From: JADKCL01 sp046050405
GTDB lineage: Bacteria > Bacteroidota > Bacteroidia > J057 > JADKCL01
Assembly: GCA_046050405.1 (NCBI GenBank)
Contig: JBJOPY010000316.1
Span: forward strand, 1-6,948
Direction: 5' to 3'
Length of the DNA: 6,948 bases
The notes under the pieces are model-generated. The model was given only the letters and a program-made list of their open reading frames with translations, searched no databases and was not told where the DNA came from. This document shows positions 1-6,474 of this stretch, piece after piece. Numbering within the stretch: the first letter of the stretch is position 1; the number at the start of each line of letters is the position of its first letter. The translations under genes and the position numbers were made by a program.

Positions 1-48
1 CAGGGCCTTGACGAGCCTGAACAAATCCTCTGAGGGTGCACGTTTCAT
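1..48 (-). CDS. N-terminus of an unidentified gene (partial, runs off left edge)
   Basis: An ATG at 48-46 on the minus strand opens a frame that reads MKRAPSEDLFRLVKAL and continues without a stop to the first base of the window. Only 16 codons are visible. The text resembles the start of uncharacterised Bacteroidota proteins that begin with a 'SEDLFRLIKSL'-like segment followed by a 'SEKRYFKLYA'-like stretch; this is a recollection of family appearance, not a search result. It shares orientation with every other gene here and lies 472 bp downstream of the metalloprotease, so it is probably transcribed on its own. No TAnnTTTG promoter was found on the minus strand directly upstream. Function is unknown. 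A chance open frame of this length is possible, but the amphipathic composition and the position at the end of a spacer favour a real start. Confidence 0.5.
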   Translation of the reverse strand, partial: MKRAPSEDLFRLVKAL

Positions 49-520
49 TCTTACCGCATTGGAGACCTGACTGGGCGGTGGCCATTGGCTCCTCATCCCT
101 TGACTTCAACCATCGATTCGAGATACAAGTTGCGATTTTATCTGATTGTTTGTATATTTTTGTGATACAATCGATCGAAAAAATTTATTTCCCGGATCCA
201 AGTGGCAAATCCCGGGCCATCCTAGCCTGGACACCCTCGCGCAATGCTTTCCCAGCCGCCCGGATGCGGGAGTCGTGAACTGCACTGGCTCCTCGGTCTG
301 GTGAACTGTAGGCTGAGGATCGCGTTCACCAAACCGGCCCTCAGGGCAATCCCCCCAAGTCAAGGATCAAGCGGAGGAGAGATGGGTGGGGACGCCCGTT
401 TCATGGGCATAGCGGGCAGAAGGATACCTGCCGGGCCTTAGCATTTCCCAGCCAGGAAATCCATCTCCCATGCGTGCGGAGGGAGCGGGCGTGCGATTGC
501 CCTGTCGCCAGGGTTGACCC
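49..520. other. Non-coding spacer with an AT-rich island
   Basis: This 472-bp stretch lies between the metalloprotease stop and the partial gene at the left edge. The short open frames on either strand have no recognisable protein character. Bases 121-195 are strikingly AT-rich against GC-rich surroundings. They hold two copies of GATACAA (122-128 and 164-170) and a 6-bp inverted repeat TTGTAT/ATACAA (150-155 and 165-170). TATTTTTG at 155-162 on the plus strand fits the Bacteroidota -7 consensus, but no plus-strand gene follows. Near the protease stop, 500-513 can form a 5-bp hairpin which, on the minus strand, is closed by a GCGA (GNRA-type) tetraloop. It has no U tract, so it is at best a weak 3'-end structure. 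The rest shows nothing I can name. Confidence 0.5.
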
Positions 521-1813
521 CTATTTGCCCAGAACCCCGACGAATATCTTCTTCTCGTATGTCGTGCGGGAAGTGAAGACCCTGAGGGAATAGGTACCCT
601 GCGCCATCTGGGATACGTCCAGGGAGATGGGGCCGCGCCCCAGGGACGCATCCACCTTCGCGAAGACTCTCCGCCCTGCAAAGTCATACATCTCCAGACC
701 GACGGTGCCCGGATCCTCGATGTCCACGTTGACCATCACGTAGCGATTTCCTGGATTCGGGTAGACCGCGATCACGCCCTGGGCGGGAATGCTGGAGATT
801 TCACGGCTACAGCCGGTGAGCCGAAGATTTTCTTCGCTGACCATGTAAGAACGGTAGCGGAGCAAGGCCCTCCGCATCCGATCCCGCTGGCAAGTGGTGA
901 AGAGGTTCTGGCATTCTTCTGCGCTGTAGTCCATGTAGTTCTCGACCTGACGGCGTCCGCCATCACAGGCGGGAGGGATCAAATTCGCGCTGAGGCAGGC
1001 AGGGAAGGACACATAGGCAATGTCGGGAACGGGAGGCGTGTCCTCACAGTCATCGGAAGCAGCAGGGCAGGATCCAGCCTCTTGGTTCCCCCAGGGGTGA
1101 CGCAGGCCGAAGTAATGGCCTGCCTCGTGGGTGATGGTCTTCCCCCGTTGGGTCGCGGTCCCTGCATCACGCCCCAGCGCAGTGTATTTCAGCACGATGC
1201 CATCGTAAGCACTTCCGGCAACCTGCTCGGGGTTATAGGAATACCCGTCGTATTCCATGGTTTCATGCATGATCCTTCGCACCGTCCAGACATTCAGGTA
1301 GCGAAGGGGATCCCAGCGGTTCAGGTTTTTCATCAGTGTGTCCTGGGTGATCGGATCCAGGCTGCCTGCATAGGCCGTCGCGGTGTAGTCATAGCCGGGG
1401 GTCGGGTTTCCATCCGGGTCGATGGATGCCAGGCAGAACTTGATTCTGGCGTCACCGCCGAGGGGGCTCTGGTTGGCGCCCTCCCCATACCTGCCGAACC
1501 CCTCATTCATCACGTCGATCATCGAATGGATCTGGGCCTCCGTCACGTTCTGCTCGGGCCCATGCGAATGCATCACATGCACGACGACCGGGATGATGTA
1601 CGTGAATGCGGCGTCTGCCTCAGATGCCTTCATGTCGTCCCGCCCGATGGTTCTGCCGGGGACGCCGAGCGGATGGGCGGCCCGAAGCGTGCGCCCGGCA
1701 GGGTCGCTCAGGCAGGGATGGTTCCGGCCCTGTCCCTCATCCCCCTGCTGGGGGAATGCAGGAACCGCCAGAAGCAGGCAAACCCACAATGCAGGTACGT
1801 GGCGCATGGACAT
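521..1813 (-). CDS. Secreted M43 (pappalysin-like) zinc metalloprotease with T9SS C-terminal sorting domain
   Basis: A secreted zinc endopeptidase of 430 residues if started at the ATG at 1813. Residues 1 to about 22 form a signal peptide (basic MRH, then the hydrophobic LWVCLLLAVPAF). The segment from about residue 72 (YIIPVVVHVMHS) is the typical entry to the M43 cytophagalysin/pappalysin fold. Residues 229-239 read HEAGHYFGLRH, the extended metzincin zinc site HExxHxxGxxH with three His ligands and the catalytic Glu. NYMDYS near 292-297 supplies the Met-turn (Met294). A cysteine-rich stretch, CPAASDDCEDTPP, follows the active site as in other members. From about residue 349 (VYPNPGNRYVMVNVD) to the end is a type A Por sorting domain, ending GTYSLRVF...KKIFVGV; such domains direct passage through the type IX system and attachment or release at the surface. 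The frame stays open to 1894, but the upstream part precedes the signal peptide and covers a promoter-like site, so 1813 (or the ATG at 1807) is preferred. The substrate is unknown. Confidence 0.9.
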   Translation of the reverse strand: MSMRHVPALWVCLLLAVPAFPQQGDEGQGRNHPCLSDPAGRTLRAAHPLGVPGRTIGRDDMKASEADAAFTYIIPVVVHVMHSHGPEQNVTEAQIHSMIDVMNEGFGRYGEGANQSPLGGDARIKFCLASIDPDGNPTPGYDYTATAYAGSLDPITQDTLMKNLNRWDPLRYLNVWTVRRIMHETMEYDGYSYNPEQVAGSAYDGIVLKYTALGRDAGTATQRGKTITHEAGHYFGLRHPWGNQEAGSCPAASDDCEDTPPVPDIAYVSFPACLSANLIPPACDGGRRQVENYMDYSAEECQNLFTTCQRDRMRRALLRYRSYMVSEENLRLTGCSREISSIPAQGVIAVYPNPGNRYVMVNVDIEDPGTVGLEMYDFAGRRVFAKVDASLGRGPISLDVSQMAQGTYSLRVFTSRTTYEKKIFVGVLGK

Positions 1814-1835
1814 CCTTGGTCTTTGATCCTGCAGG

Positions 1836-1843
1836 TAAAGATA
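1836..1843 (-). promoter_or_regulatory. Possible -7 element of the metalloprotease gene
   Basis: The minus strand reads TATCTTTA, seven of eight matches to the Bacteroidota -7 element TAnnTTTG, and lies 22 nt before the ATG at 1813. That distance matches the 23 nt between the better box of thrS and its ATG. I see no TTG at the expected -33 spacing. If real, it rules out the longer start at 1894. One mismatch and no upstream element make this a weak call. Confidence 0.3.
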
Positions 1844-1987
1844 AGGATTCGATGCCGGAAAAGGTTTCCTCGGATCAGAGATGTAAACGCCCAACCCCCA
1901 GCACCGGAGACCGGTTTCAGGTCATCGTCCGCACCGTCTTGACGAGCTGCAGCCCTGGACCGCCCTGCGGCCCCGCGCCTTCCCCCA

Positions 1988-2000
1988 CCGGGTTTCCCGG
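1988..2000 (-). terminator. Weak hairpin downstream of the DUF4197 gene
   Basis: CCGGG and CCCGG flank a 3-nt loop (AAA on the minus strand), 22 nt past the lipoprotein stop codon. No U run follows; the minus strand continues TGGGGGAAGG. A second 5-bp hairpin (ACCGG AGA CCGGT, 1903-1915) lies further on. Either could mark the mRNA 3' end, but stems this short are common by chance in GC-rich DNA. Confidence 0.25.
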
Positions 2001-2022
2001 ATGCGGCTGGAGTGTCAGGGGA

Positions 2023-2745
2023 CTATTTCTTTACCGCACCAAAGACCTTTTGCAGCAATGCTGTCACCCTGGCAGCAGGATCCACACGAATCTTTTTTTC
2101 CTCGTCCGCGAGCTTCGTGAAAAGGCCGTCGAGGGCCTTGCCGGTCGTGTACTTGACCAGGTCGGTTTCCACCTTCGTCACCAGCGGGATCTTGTTGTAG
2201 GTGGTGGTGATGTCGGTCCAGTACTTGGTTGCATTGCTGGAGTTCAGAGCATTGGAGATCACCGGCGTGAACTTCTCGGTCAATGCCGTGGTTGTTCTTC
2301 CCTTGAAATACTCCGTAGCGGCATTGTCCGGGCCGGAGAGAATGCTGCGCGCATCCGATATCGTCATGGACTTTACGGCATCCACGAAGATCGGCTTGGC
2401 TTCCGCCGATGCCCTCTCCGCAGCCCGGTTCATGGTGACGACGAAATCGTCCACCAGCTTGCCCATGCCGAGCTGGCGCAGTTTGTCGGCAGCTCTCTGA
2501 GCCTCGGCTGGAAACATGATCTTGACCAGGGCATCGCCGAGATAGCCGTCGTTCTTGTTCAGGATGCCGACGGCGTTTCCTGTACCCACCTCGAGGGCTT
2601 GCTTCAGCCCAGCGACAATGTCCGTCTCGGTCAGGCCCCCGGAAGAGGTGGAGGCATTCACGGTCTTCTCGATCGCCTGGAGTGTGTCACAGCCTGTACC
2701 CAGGATGGAGGCTGCTGCGAGGAGGATCAAAATGTATTTTTTCAT
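2023..2745 (-). CDS. DUF4197-family lipoprotein
   Basis: A 240-residue protein that I recognise as the DUF4197 family, which is widespread in Bacteroidota and Proteobacteria and has no established function. It begins MKKYILILLAAASILGTGCD, a short lipoprotein-type signal with the candidate acylated Cys at residue 19. The lipobox is imperfect: LGTGC has Gly rather than Leu/Val/Ile at -3, which is often tolerated in Bacteroidota. The mature part carries family landmarks: a leading LTETDIVAGLKQALEVGTGNAV segment, the NKNDGYLGDALVKIMFP stretch, RAAERASAEAKPIFVDAV, and a C-terminal section with YFKGRTT and TGKALDGLF. It is mostly helical and hydrophilic with no other membrane segment, so it is probably an envelope-anchored periplasmic or surface protein. 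The frame extends to 2805, but ATG 2745 sits exactly at the signal peptide and is preferred. It is separated from rplT by a strong terminator, so it is a separate transcription unit. Confidence 0.88.
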   Translation of the reverse strand: MKKYILILLAAASILGTGCDTLQAIEKTVNASTSSGGLTETDIVAGLKQALEVGTGNAVGILNKNDGYLGDALVKIMFPAEAQRAADKLRQLGMGKLVDDFVVTMNRAAERASAEAKPIFVDAVKSMTISDARSILSGPDNAATEYFKGRTTTALTEKFTPVISNALNSSNATKYWTDITTTYNKIPLVTKVETDLVKYTTGKALDGLFTKLADEEKKIRVDPAARVTALLQKVFGAVKK

Positions 2746-2749
2746 CGGA

Positions 2750-2761
2750 AAAACATGTTTT
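2750..2761. repeat. 12-bp perfect palindrome before the DUF4197 start
   Basis: AAAACATGTTTT is a perfect dyad ending four bases from the ATG of the DUF4197 lipoprotein gene, within its 5' leader or promoter-proximal DNA. It could be an operator or a small hairpin that hides the start region. A given 12-bp palindrome turns up about once or twice by chance in 7 kb, so only its position makes it notable. No TAnnTTTG box was found between it and the terminator upstream. Confidence 0.3.
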
Positions 2762-2869
2762 AAGGGTGGATGAGGAATGGATGCCAATGACGATGCCCTG
2801 CCCATGGACGGGCGATGCTGTCCATCTCCCGGGCAACGGAGGGATGGCCATGAAATCAGTGGAAAGAGA

Positions 2870-2902
2870 TGCCAGGCCTTCCCGGAAAGGGAAGGCCTGG
2901 CA
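2870..2902 (-). terminator. Intrinsic-type terminator of the thrS-infC-rpmI-rplT operon
   Basis: A perfect 14-bp GC-rich stem (minus strand TGCCAGGCCTTCCC pairing with GGGAAGGCCTGGCA) encloses a 5-nt loop, TTTCC. It begins 23 nt after the rplT stop codon. The following minus-strand bases, TCTCTTTCCACTG, are pyrimidine-rich rather than a pure U tract. Position, length and perfection make it the most likely 3' end of the translation operon; in the opposite direction it has no gene to serve. Confidence 0.8.
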
Positions 2903-2925
2903 CGCTCTCGAAGTGGGAAGCCGGC

Positions 2926-3273
2926 CTATCCCTTTGCAACTTCCACGACAGCCTTGAAGGCATCCGCATGGTTCATTGCAAGGTCGGCCAGCACCTTCCT
3001 GTTCAATTGGATGCCCTTCTTGGCGAGCGTCCCCATGAGCTGGCAATAGGAAGTGCCATGCAAGCGGGCTCCGGCATTGATCCTGGTGATCCAGAGTGCA
3101 CGGAAGCTACGCTTCTTGTTTTTCCGGTCCCGGTAGGCAAACACCAAGCCTTTCTCGACCTGGTTTTTGGCGACCGTCCAGACATTCTTTTTGCGCCCGA
3201 AATAGCCCTTGGCCATCTTCAGGATTTTCTTCCTCCTTGCCTTGGAGGCGACTGCGTTTACACTACGTGGCAT
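2926..3273 (-). CDS. rplT: 50S ribosomal protein bL20
   Basis: A 115-residue protein, the usual bL20 length. bL20 binds 23S rRNA domain II early in large-subunit assembly and in several bacteria represses its own operon by binding the mRNA. The N-terminal third is the highly basic extended arm (MPRSVNAVASKARRKKILKMAKGYFGRKKN), running into the conserved VEKGLVFAYRDRKNKKRSFR helix region. The globular domain carries LWITRINAGARLHGTSYCQLM, then a second half, KKGIQLNRKVLADLAM, typical of the family. It is the last gene of the operon, 135 nt after rpmI, an unusually wide gap for these two genes. The start ATG follows an A/U-rich stretch (AAAAACTTAAAGACT) without a Shine-Dalgarno sequence. A strong hairpin terminator follows. 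The identification is secure. Confidence 0.97.
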   Translation of the reverse strand: MPRSVNAVASKARRKKILKMAKGYFGRKKNVWTVAKNQVEKGLVFAYRDRKNKKRSFRALWITRINAGARLHGTSYCQLMGTLAKKGIQLNRKVLADLAMNHADAFKAVVEVAKG

Positions 3274-3408
3274 AGTCTTTAAGTTTTTGGATTCCCAAGT
3301 GGATCAGGGGACTGGATCCGATGGTGGCCTCGCTGGGCCTGACCTCTCTTTTCCGCTCCTCCGTTCGCTCTTCCAGGTACTTGGTTCACCATGATTGTTT
3401 TTGAAAAA
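3274..3408 (-). promoter_or_regulatory. Structured rpmI-rplT spacer, candidate bL20 autoregulatory RNA
   Basis: The 135-nt gap between rpmI and rplT can fold compactly on the minus strand. Helix A pairs AUGGUG (3392-3387) with CACCAU (3326-3321). Helix B pairs CCAAGU (3384-3379) with ACUUGG (3300-3295). The 5' arms are 2 nt apart and the helices cross, so together they would make a pseudoknot. A hairpin at 3319-3301 (seven pairs with one bulged C and a 4-nt loop) sits directly between the two 3' arms, and a small GGCC/GGCC hairpin precedes the CACCAU arm. bL20 is known to repress its operon through structured mRNA in E. coli and Bacillus. That this spacer is such a site is inference. Two chance 6-bp helices are about what random sequence of this length would give. 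Confidence 0.35.
3301..3319 (-). repeat. Bulged hairpin in the rplT leader
   Basis: The minus strand reads GGAUC-C-AG-UCCC-CUGAUCC: five pairs, a single bulged C, two more pairs and a 4-nt loop. It lies 28 nt before the rplT ATG and abuts the ACUUGG arm of the proposed pseudoknot. It has no following U tract, so it is not an intrinsic terminator. Confidence 0.5.
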
Positions 3409-3603
3409 TTAAATTCCGAGCAAGCCTTTGACCCTCTTGACATCAGATTTGTCCACCAAAGTGATCTTCTGCAAGTTCCGCTTCCGCTTCTTTGACTTCT
3501 TGGTCAAGATGTGATTCGCGTAGGCGTGGGCACGCTTCAGCTTTCCCGAAGAGGTGATAGAGAACCGCTTGGCTGCTGCGCGATTGGTTTTAACTTTGGG
3601 CAT
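3409..3603 (-). CDS. rpmI: 50S ribosomal protein bL35
   Basis: A 64-residue, very basic protein matching bL35 in length and text: MPKVKTNRAAAKRFSITSSG at the N-terminus, then KLKRAHAYANHILTKKSKKR, KRNLQ, and a C-terminal DVKRVKGLLGI. bL35 is a small late-binding protein of the large ribosomal subunit. It lies 27 nt after infC and before rplT, the near-universal infC-rpmI-rplT order. The ATG has no Shine-Dalgarno sequence; the leader is A/U-rich (GUAUCAAUAGUUAGCAUU), as is common in Bacteroidota. The C-terminus and the start both fit the family without adjustment. Confidence 0.97.
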   Translation of the reverse strand: MPKVKTNRAAAKRFSITSSGKLKRAHAYANHILTKKSKKRKRNLQKITLVDKSDVKRVKGLLGI

Positions 3604-3630
3604 AATGCTAACTATTGATACAAATGTGTT

Positions 3631-4197
3631 TCACTTTTTAGGGAGTCCGACCTTGGGCGTGAGAATGATGTACATCCGCTTCCCCTCCAGCTTGGGAAGT
3701 ACCTCCACCTTGCCGCAATCCGCCAGCTCGTCCGCAAACTCCAGCAACAATACCTTGCCACGGTCTGTATAGACGATGGAGCGGCCGCGGAAGTGAACGA
3801 ATGCCTTCACCTTGTTGCCTTCCTCCAGGAACTTCTTCGCGTGGTTCAGCTTGAATTTGAAGTCATGCTCGTCCGTGTTGGGGCCGAACCTGATCTCCTT
3901 CATCAGGACGATGTGCTGCTTCTTCTTCTTCTCCTTTTCCCGCTTGCTCTGTTCATACTTGAACTTCGTGTACTCAATGATCCTGCAGATCGGAGGTTCC
4001 TGGGTAGCATTGATCTCTACCAGGTCCATGCTCTTCGACTCAGCCAGAAGGATAGCCTTGCGCGTGTTCATCACACCGTTTTCCTCTTCTGACTCTCCGC
4101 CTACGATTCTTACCTCGGGGACGGTGATCTCATTGTTGATGCGGTGCAACCTTTTGCGCCGCGATCTACCCTGCGGGGGTCCAGATTCTCTTGCGAT
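3631..4197 (-). CDS. infC: Translation initiation factor IF-3, probable non-AUG (AUC) start
   Basis: IF3 binds the 30S subunit, prevents premature 50S joining and checks the start codon against initiator tRNA. The N-terminal domain begins HRINNEITVPEVRIVG and ends around CRIIEYTKFKYEQSKREKEK, the linker helix. The C-terminal domain includes EIRFGPNTDEHDFKFKLNHA, KVKAFVHFRGRS and a final EGKRMYIILTPK. The first ATG/GTG/TTG in frame is a TTG at 4149, only one codon before HRINNE, which would remove the short basic tail normal in the family. The frame stays open upstream and reads ARESGPPQGRSRRKRLHRIN after an ATC at 4197, giving 188 residues, a usual length, 14 nt after the thrS stop and behind an A-rich stretch. 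An ATT at 4227, overlapping the end of thrS with AGGAAG 10 nt upstream, is the alternative (198 residues). E. coli infC starts at AUU and IF3 represses it through that codon. The family is certain, the start is inferred. Confidence 0.93.
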   Translation of the reverse strand: MARESGPPQGRSRRKRLHRINNEITVPEVRIVGGESEEENGVMNTRKAILLAESKSMDLVEINATQEPPICRIIEYTKFKYEQSKREKEKKKKQHIVLMKEIRFGPNTDEHDFKFKLNHAKKFLEEGNKVKAFVHFRGRSIVYTDRGKVLLLEFADELADCGKVEVLPKLEGKRMYIILTPKVGLPKK

Positions 4198-4211
4198 TTT
4201 TTTACGATAAT

Positions 4212-6161
4212 TTAATTCAACTTCAATGATCTCTTGACTTCCTCTGCCAAGATCGTCGAAAACGCCTCGATGGACATCTGGCCGATATCGCCATGCTTGT
4301 GCCTTCGGACTGCAATGAGGTTCATTTCCTCTTCCTTTTCCCCCACCACAATCATATACGGCACCTTCTTCAGCTCAGCATCGCGAATCTTTCGACCCAC
4401 CTTCTCTCCACGTTCGTCAACGAGGGCACGAATATCGAACTTTTCAAGTTCCTGCAAAACTTTTTCCGCATATTTATTGAACCGATCGCTGATGGGGAGG
4501 ATCGAAACCTGTTCCGTCGCCAGCCAGATGGGCAGTTCGCCCCCGGTATGCTCCAGCAGGACGGCCACGAAGCGCTCCATGGACCCAAATGGGGCACGGT
4601 GGATCATTACGGGGCGATGCATCCGGTTGTCCGCACCGACGTACTCGAGGTCGAACCGGATGGGGAGGTTGTAATCCACCTGGATGGTGCCGAGCTGCCA
4701 GGGTCTCCCCAGTGCGTCGGTGATCATGAAATCCAGCTTGGGGCCATAGAATGCGGCCTCGCCCTCCACCTGGGTGGTCTTCAGCCCCTTTTCCGCAGCG
4801 GCCTCGATGATCGCGGCCTCCGCCCGCTCCCAGAGCTCGTCCTCGCCGATGTACTTGGCCTTGTTGTTCGGGTCCCGAAGGCTGATTTGGGCACTGTAAT
4901 CATTGAACTCCAGGGTCGAGAAGATGTACAGCACGAGGTCGATCACCTTCATGAACTCCTCCTTGAGCTGGTCCGGGCGGCAGAAGAGGTGGGCATCGTC
5001 TTGGGTGAACCCGCGTACACGGGTGAGCCCGTGGAGCTCGCCGTGCTGCTCGTAGCGGTACACGGTCCCGAACTCTGCCAGACGAAGGGGCAGGTCGCGG
5101 TAGCTCCGGGGCTTGCTTTTATAGATTTCACAGTGGTGAGGGCAGTTCATCGGCTTCAGGAGATACTCCTCGCCCTCATGCGGAGTCTGAATCGGCTGGA
5201 AGCTGTCCTTTCCATACTTTTCCCAGTGCCCGGAGGTGACATAGAGCTCCTTCCTCCCAATGTTCGGGGTGATCACCGGCAGGTAGCCTGCCTCGGCTTG
5301 CTTGCGCTTCAGAAACTCTTCCAGCCTGGCACGCAGCATCGCGCCATTGGGCAGCCATAGCGGCAACCCCATCCCCACCAGTTCGCTGAAGCAAAAGATT
5401 TCCATCTCCTTGCCCAGCTTGCGATGGTCCCTGGCCTTGGCGAGTTCGATCTTGGTGACATATTCGTCGAGATCGCCCGCCTTCGGGAAGGTAATCCCGT
5501 ACACCCGGGTCAGCTGCGGCCTGGATTCGTCCCCCAGGAAGTAGGCTCCTGACATCTTGGTCAGTTTCACCGCCTTGATGATCTTGCTGTTGGGGACATG
5601 GGGGCCCTTGCAGAGATCGACAAACTTTCCGGACTCATAGAAGGTGATGGTTTCGTCGTCCGCGAGGCGCTCGATGAGTTCCACCTTGTACTCATTGCCC
5701 TTCTGACGGTAGTAGTCCACCGCATAGGCCTTGGTCACCTGCCTGCGGGTGAATTCCTCCCCGCTGCGTGCCAGTTCCAGGAAGGTCTGCTCCACCCTGG
5801 CAAATTCATCGTTTCCGAAGCTGTAGTCCCCGAAATCGATGTCATAGTAGAATCCTTCCTTGATGGGGGGGCCGTAGGCGAGCTTGATGCCCGGATAGTG
5901 AAATTCGAGTGCCTCCGCCATGATATGCGCCGAGGAATGCCAGAAGGTGTACTGACCCTCCGCATCCTCCCAGGTGGCGAACTTCACAGCCGCATCTTTC
6001 TCGATGGACCGGCTGAGATCCCAGATCTCCCCGTCCACCACTGCAGCAATCGCCTTGCGAAGCAAGCCCTCCGAGATGTCCCTGGCAATTGCAGCGCCAG
6101 TGACTCCGGCAGCATATTGACGCTTGCTTCCATCCGGAAGCGTAATCGAAATCTGACTCAT
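4212..6161 (-). CDS. thrS: Threonine--tRNA ligase
   Basis: ThrS charges tRNA-Thr and removes mischarged serine. The 649-residue length is that of a full bacterial enzyme. Domains in order: TGS at about 1-62 (ISITLPDGSKRQYAAGVTG); the second N-terminal editing domain with its metal-site motifs HSSAH (75-79) and CKGPH (184-188); the class II catalytic core from about 245 to 540; and an anticodon-binding domain from about 548 to the end. The core zinc ligands are Cys340 (MNCPHHC), His391 (DDAHLF) and His521 (MIHRAPFGS). Motif 2 is YRYEQHGELHGLTRVRGFTQ (368-387) and motif 3 is HRAPFGSMERF (521-531). All expected catalytic and editing residues are present, so it should be active and proofreading. 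It is the first gene of the operon; its promoter box ends 23 nt upstream. It ends 14 nt before, or overlaps, the infC start depending on which rare start codon is used. Confidence 0.98.
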   Translation of the reverse strand: MSQISITLPDGSKRQYAAGVTGAAIARDISEGLLRKAIAAVVDGEIWDLSRSIEKDAAVKFATWEDAEGQYTFWHSSAHIMAEALEFHYPGIKLAYGPPIKEGFYYDIDFGDYSFGNDEFARVEQTFLELARSGEEFTRRQVTKAYAVDYYRQKGNEYKVELIERLADDETITFYESGKFVDLCKGPHVPNSKIIKAVKLTKMSGAYFLGDESRPQLTRVYGITFPKAGDLDEYVTKIELAKARDHRKLGKEMEIFCFSELVGMGLPLWLPNGAMLRARLEEFLKRKQAEAGYLPVITPNIGRKELYVTSGHWEKYGKDSFQPIQTPHEGEEYLLKPMNCPHHCEIYKSKPRSYRDLPLRLAEFGTVYRYEQHGELHGLTRVRGFTQDDAHLFCRPDQLKEEFMKVIDLVLYIFSTLEFNDYSAQISLRDPNNKAKYIGEDELWERAEAAIIEAAAEKGLKTTQVEGEAAFYGPKLDFMITDALGRPWQLGTIQVDYNLPIRFDLEYVGADNRMHRPVMIHRAPFGSMERFVAVLLEHTGGELPIWLATEQVSILPISDRFNKYAEKVLQELEKFDIRALVDERGEKVGRKIRDAELKKVPYMIVVGEKEEEMNLIAVRRHKHGDIGQMSIEAFSTILAEEVKRSLKLN

Positions 6162-6184
6162 GTTTCAATCCAACAAACGGAGTG

Positions 6185-6192
6185 CAAATATA
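6185..6192 (-). promoter_or_regulatory. Bacteroidota -7 promoter element of the thrS operon
   Basis: The minus strand reads TATATTTG, an exact match to the Bacteroidota -7 consensus TAnnTTTG, 23 nt before the thrS ATG. Transcription would start around 6178-6180, leaving a leader of under 20 nt with no room for a T-box or other long riboregulator ahead of thrS. I could not find the -33 TTG at normal spacing. The exact box and its placement still make it the best operon promoter in the window. Confidence 0.6.
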
Positions 6193-6453
6193 GGTATTCC
6201 ATCCGTATGCTGGGCGGGTTAAACTGGTTTCTGGTTCCGACCCCCGATTCCTCGGCGAAAAGGTAGCGGGTCAGCAGGGTTCCGCCCTTGTAGAGGTCGC
6301 GTTCCAGCCCCACGGTCCCCTCCTCGCTGATGATGCGGTACCCATTGCGAACCGTGTCGTCGTCCAGGACCAGGATGGCCGGGGCCTCCCTCCGCCAAGG
6401 AATACCCTCGTCGGGCAGCAGCATCGCCTTCCGGCGGTCGGCATACCTTCTCC

Positions 6454-6474
6454 ACCGGCACTGCCTGTGCCGGT
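6454..6474. repeat. 8-bp perfect hairpin
   Basis: ACCGGCAC and GTGCCGGT flank the 5-nt loop TGCCT (plus strand). The stem is perfect and GC-rich, but neither strand has a U tract after it, so an ordinary intrinsic terminator is unlikely. It sits between the transposase remnant and the coding-like part of the orphan fragment, and may mark an end of inserted or lost DNA. Confidence 0.5.

Noticed and set aside
36..278. 80-codon plus-strand frame at the left end and similar short frames through 441
   Set aside because: They run through the AT-rich island and spacer with no consistent codon bias or protein-like composition.
1082..1942. Long plus-strand open frame of 286 codons opposite the metalloprotease
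   Set aside because: It is antisense to a gene with signal peptide, catalytic motif and sorting domain, and its own protein text has no recognisable domain; long antisense frames are common in GC-rich genes.
1606..2763. 385-codon plus-strand frame spanning the protease start and the DUF4197 gene
   Set aside because: It crosses two real minus-strand genes and their spacer and has no family character.
2822..2847. CCATCTCC...GGGATGG bulged hairpin between the operon terminator and DUF4197
   Set aside because: Short, bulged and without a U tract; the much stronger stem at 2870-2902 already explains termination.
3404..3411. Minus-strand TAATTTTT at the end of rpmI as a separate rplT promoter
   Set aside because: One mismatch to the -7 consensus in an A/T run and no TTG at the -33 distance; not strong enough to call.
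4293..5360. 355-codon plus-strand frame opposite thrS
   Set aside because: It is the mirror of thrS, whose catalytic and editing motifs are all intact; no independent evidence for coding.
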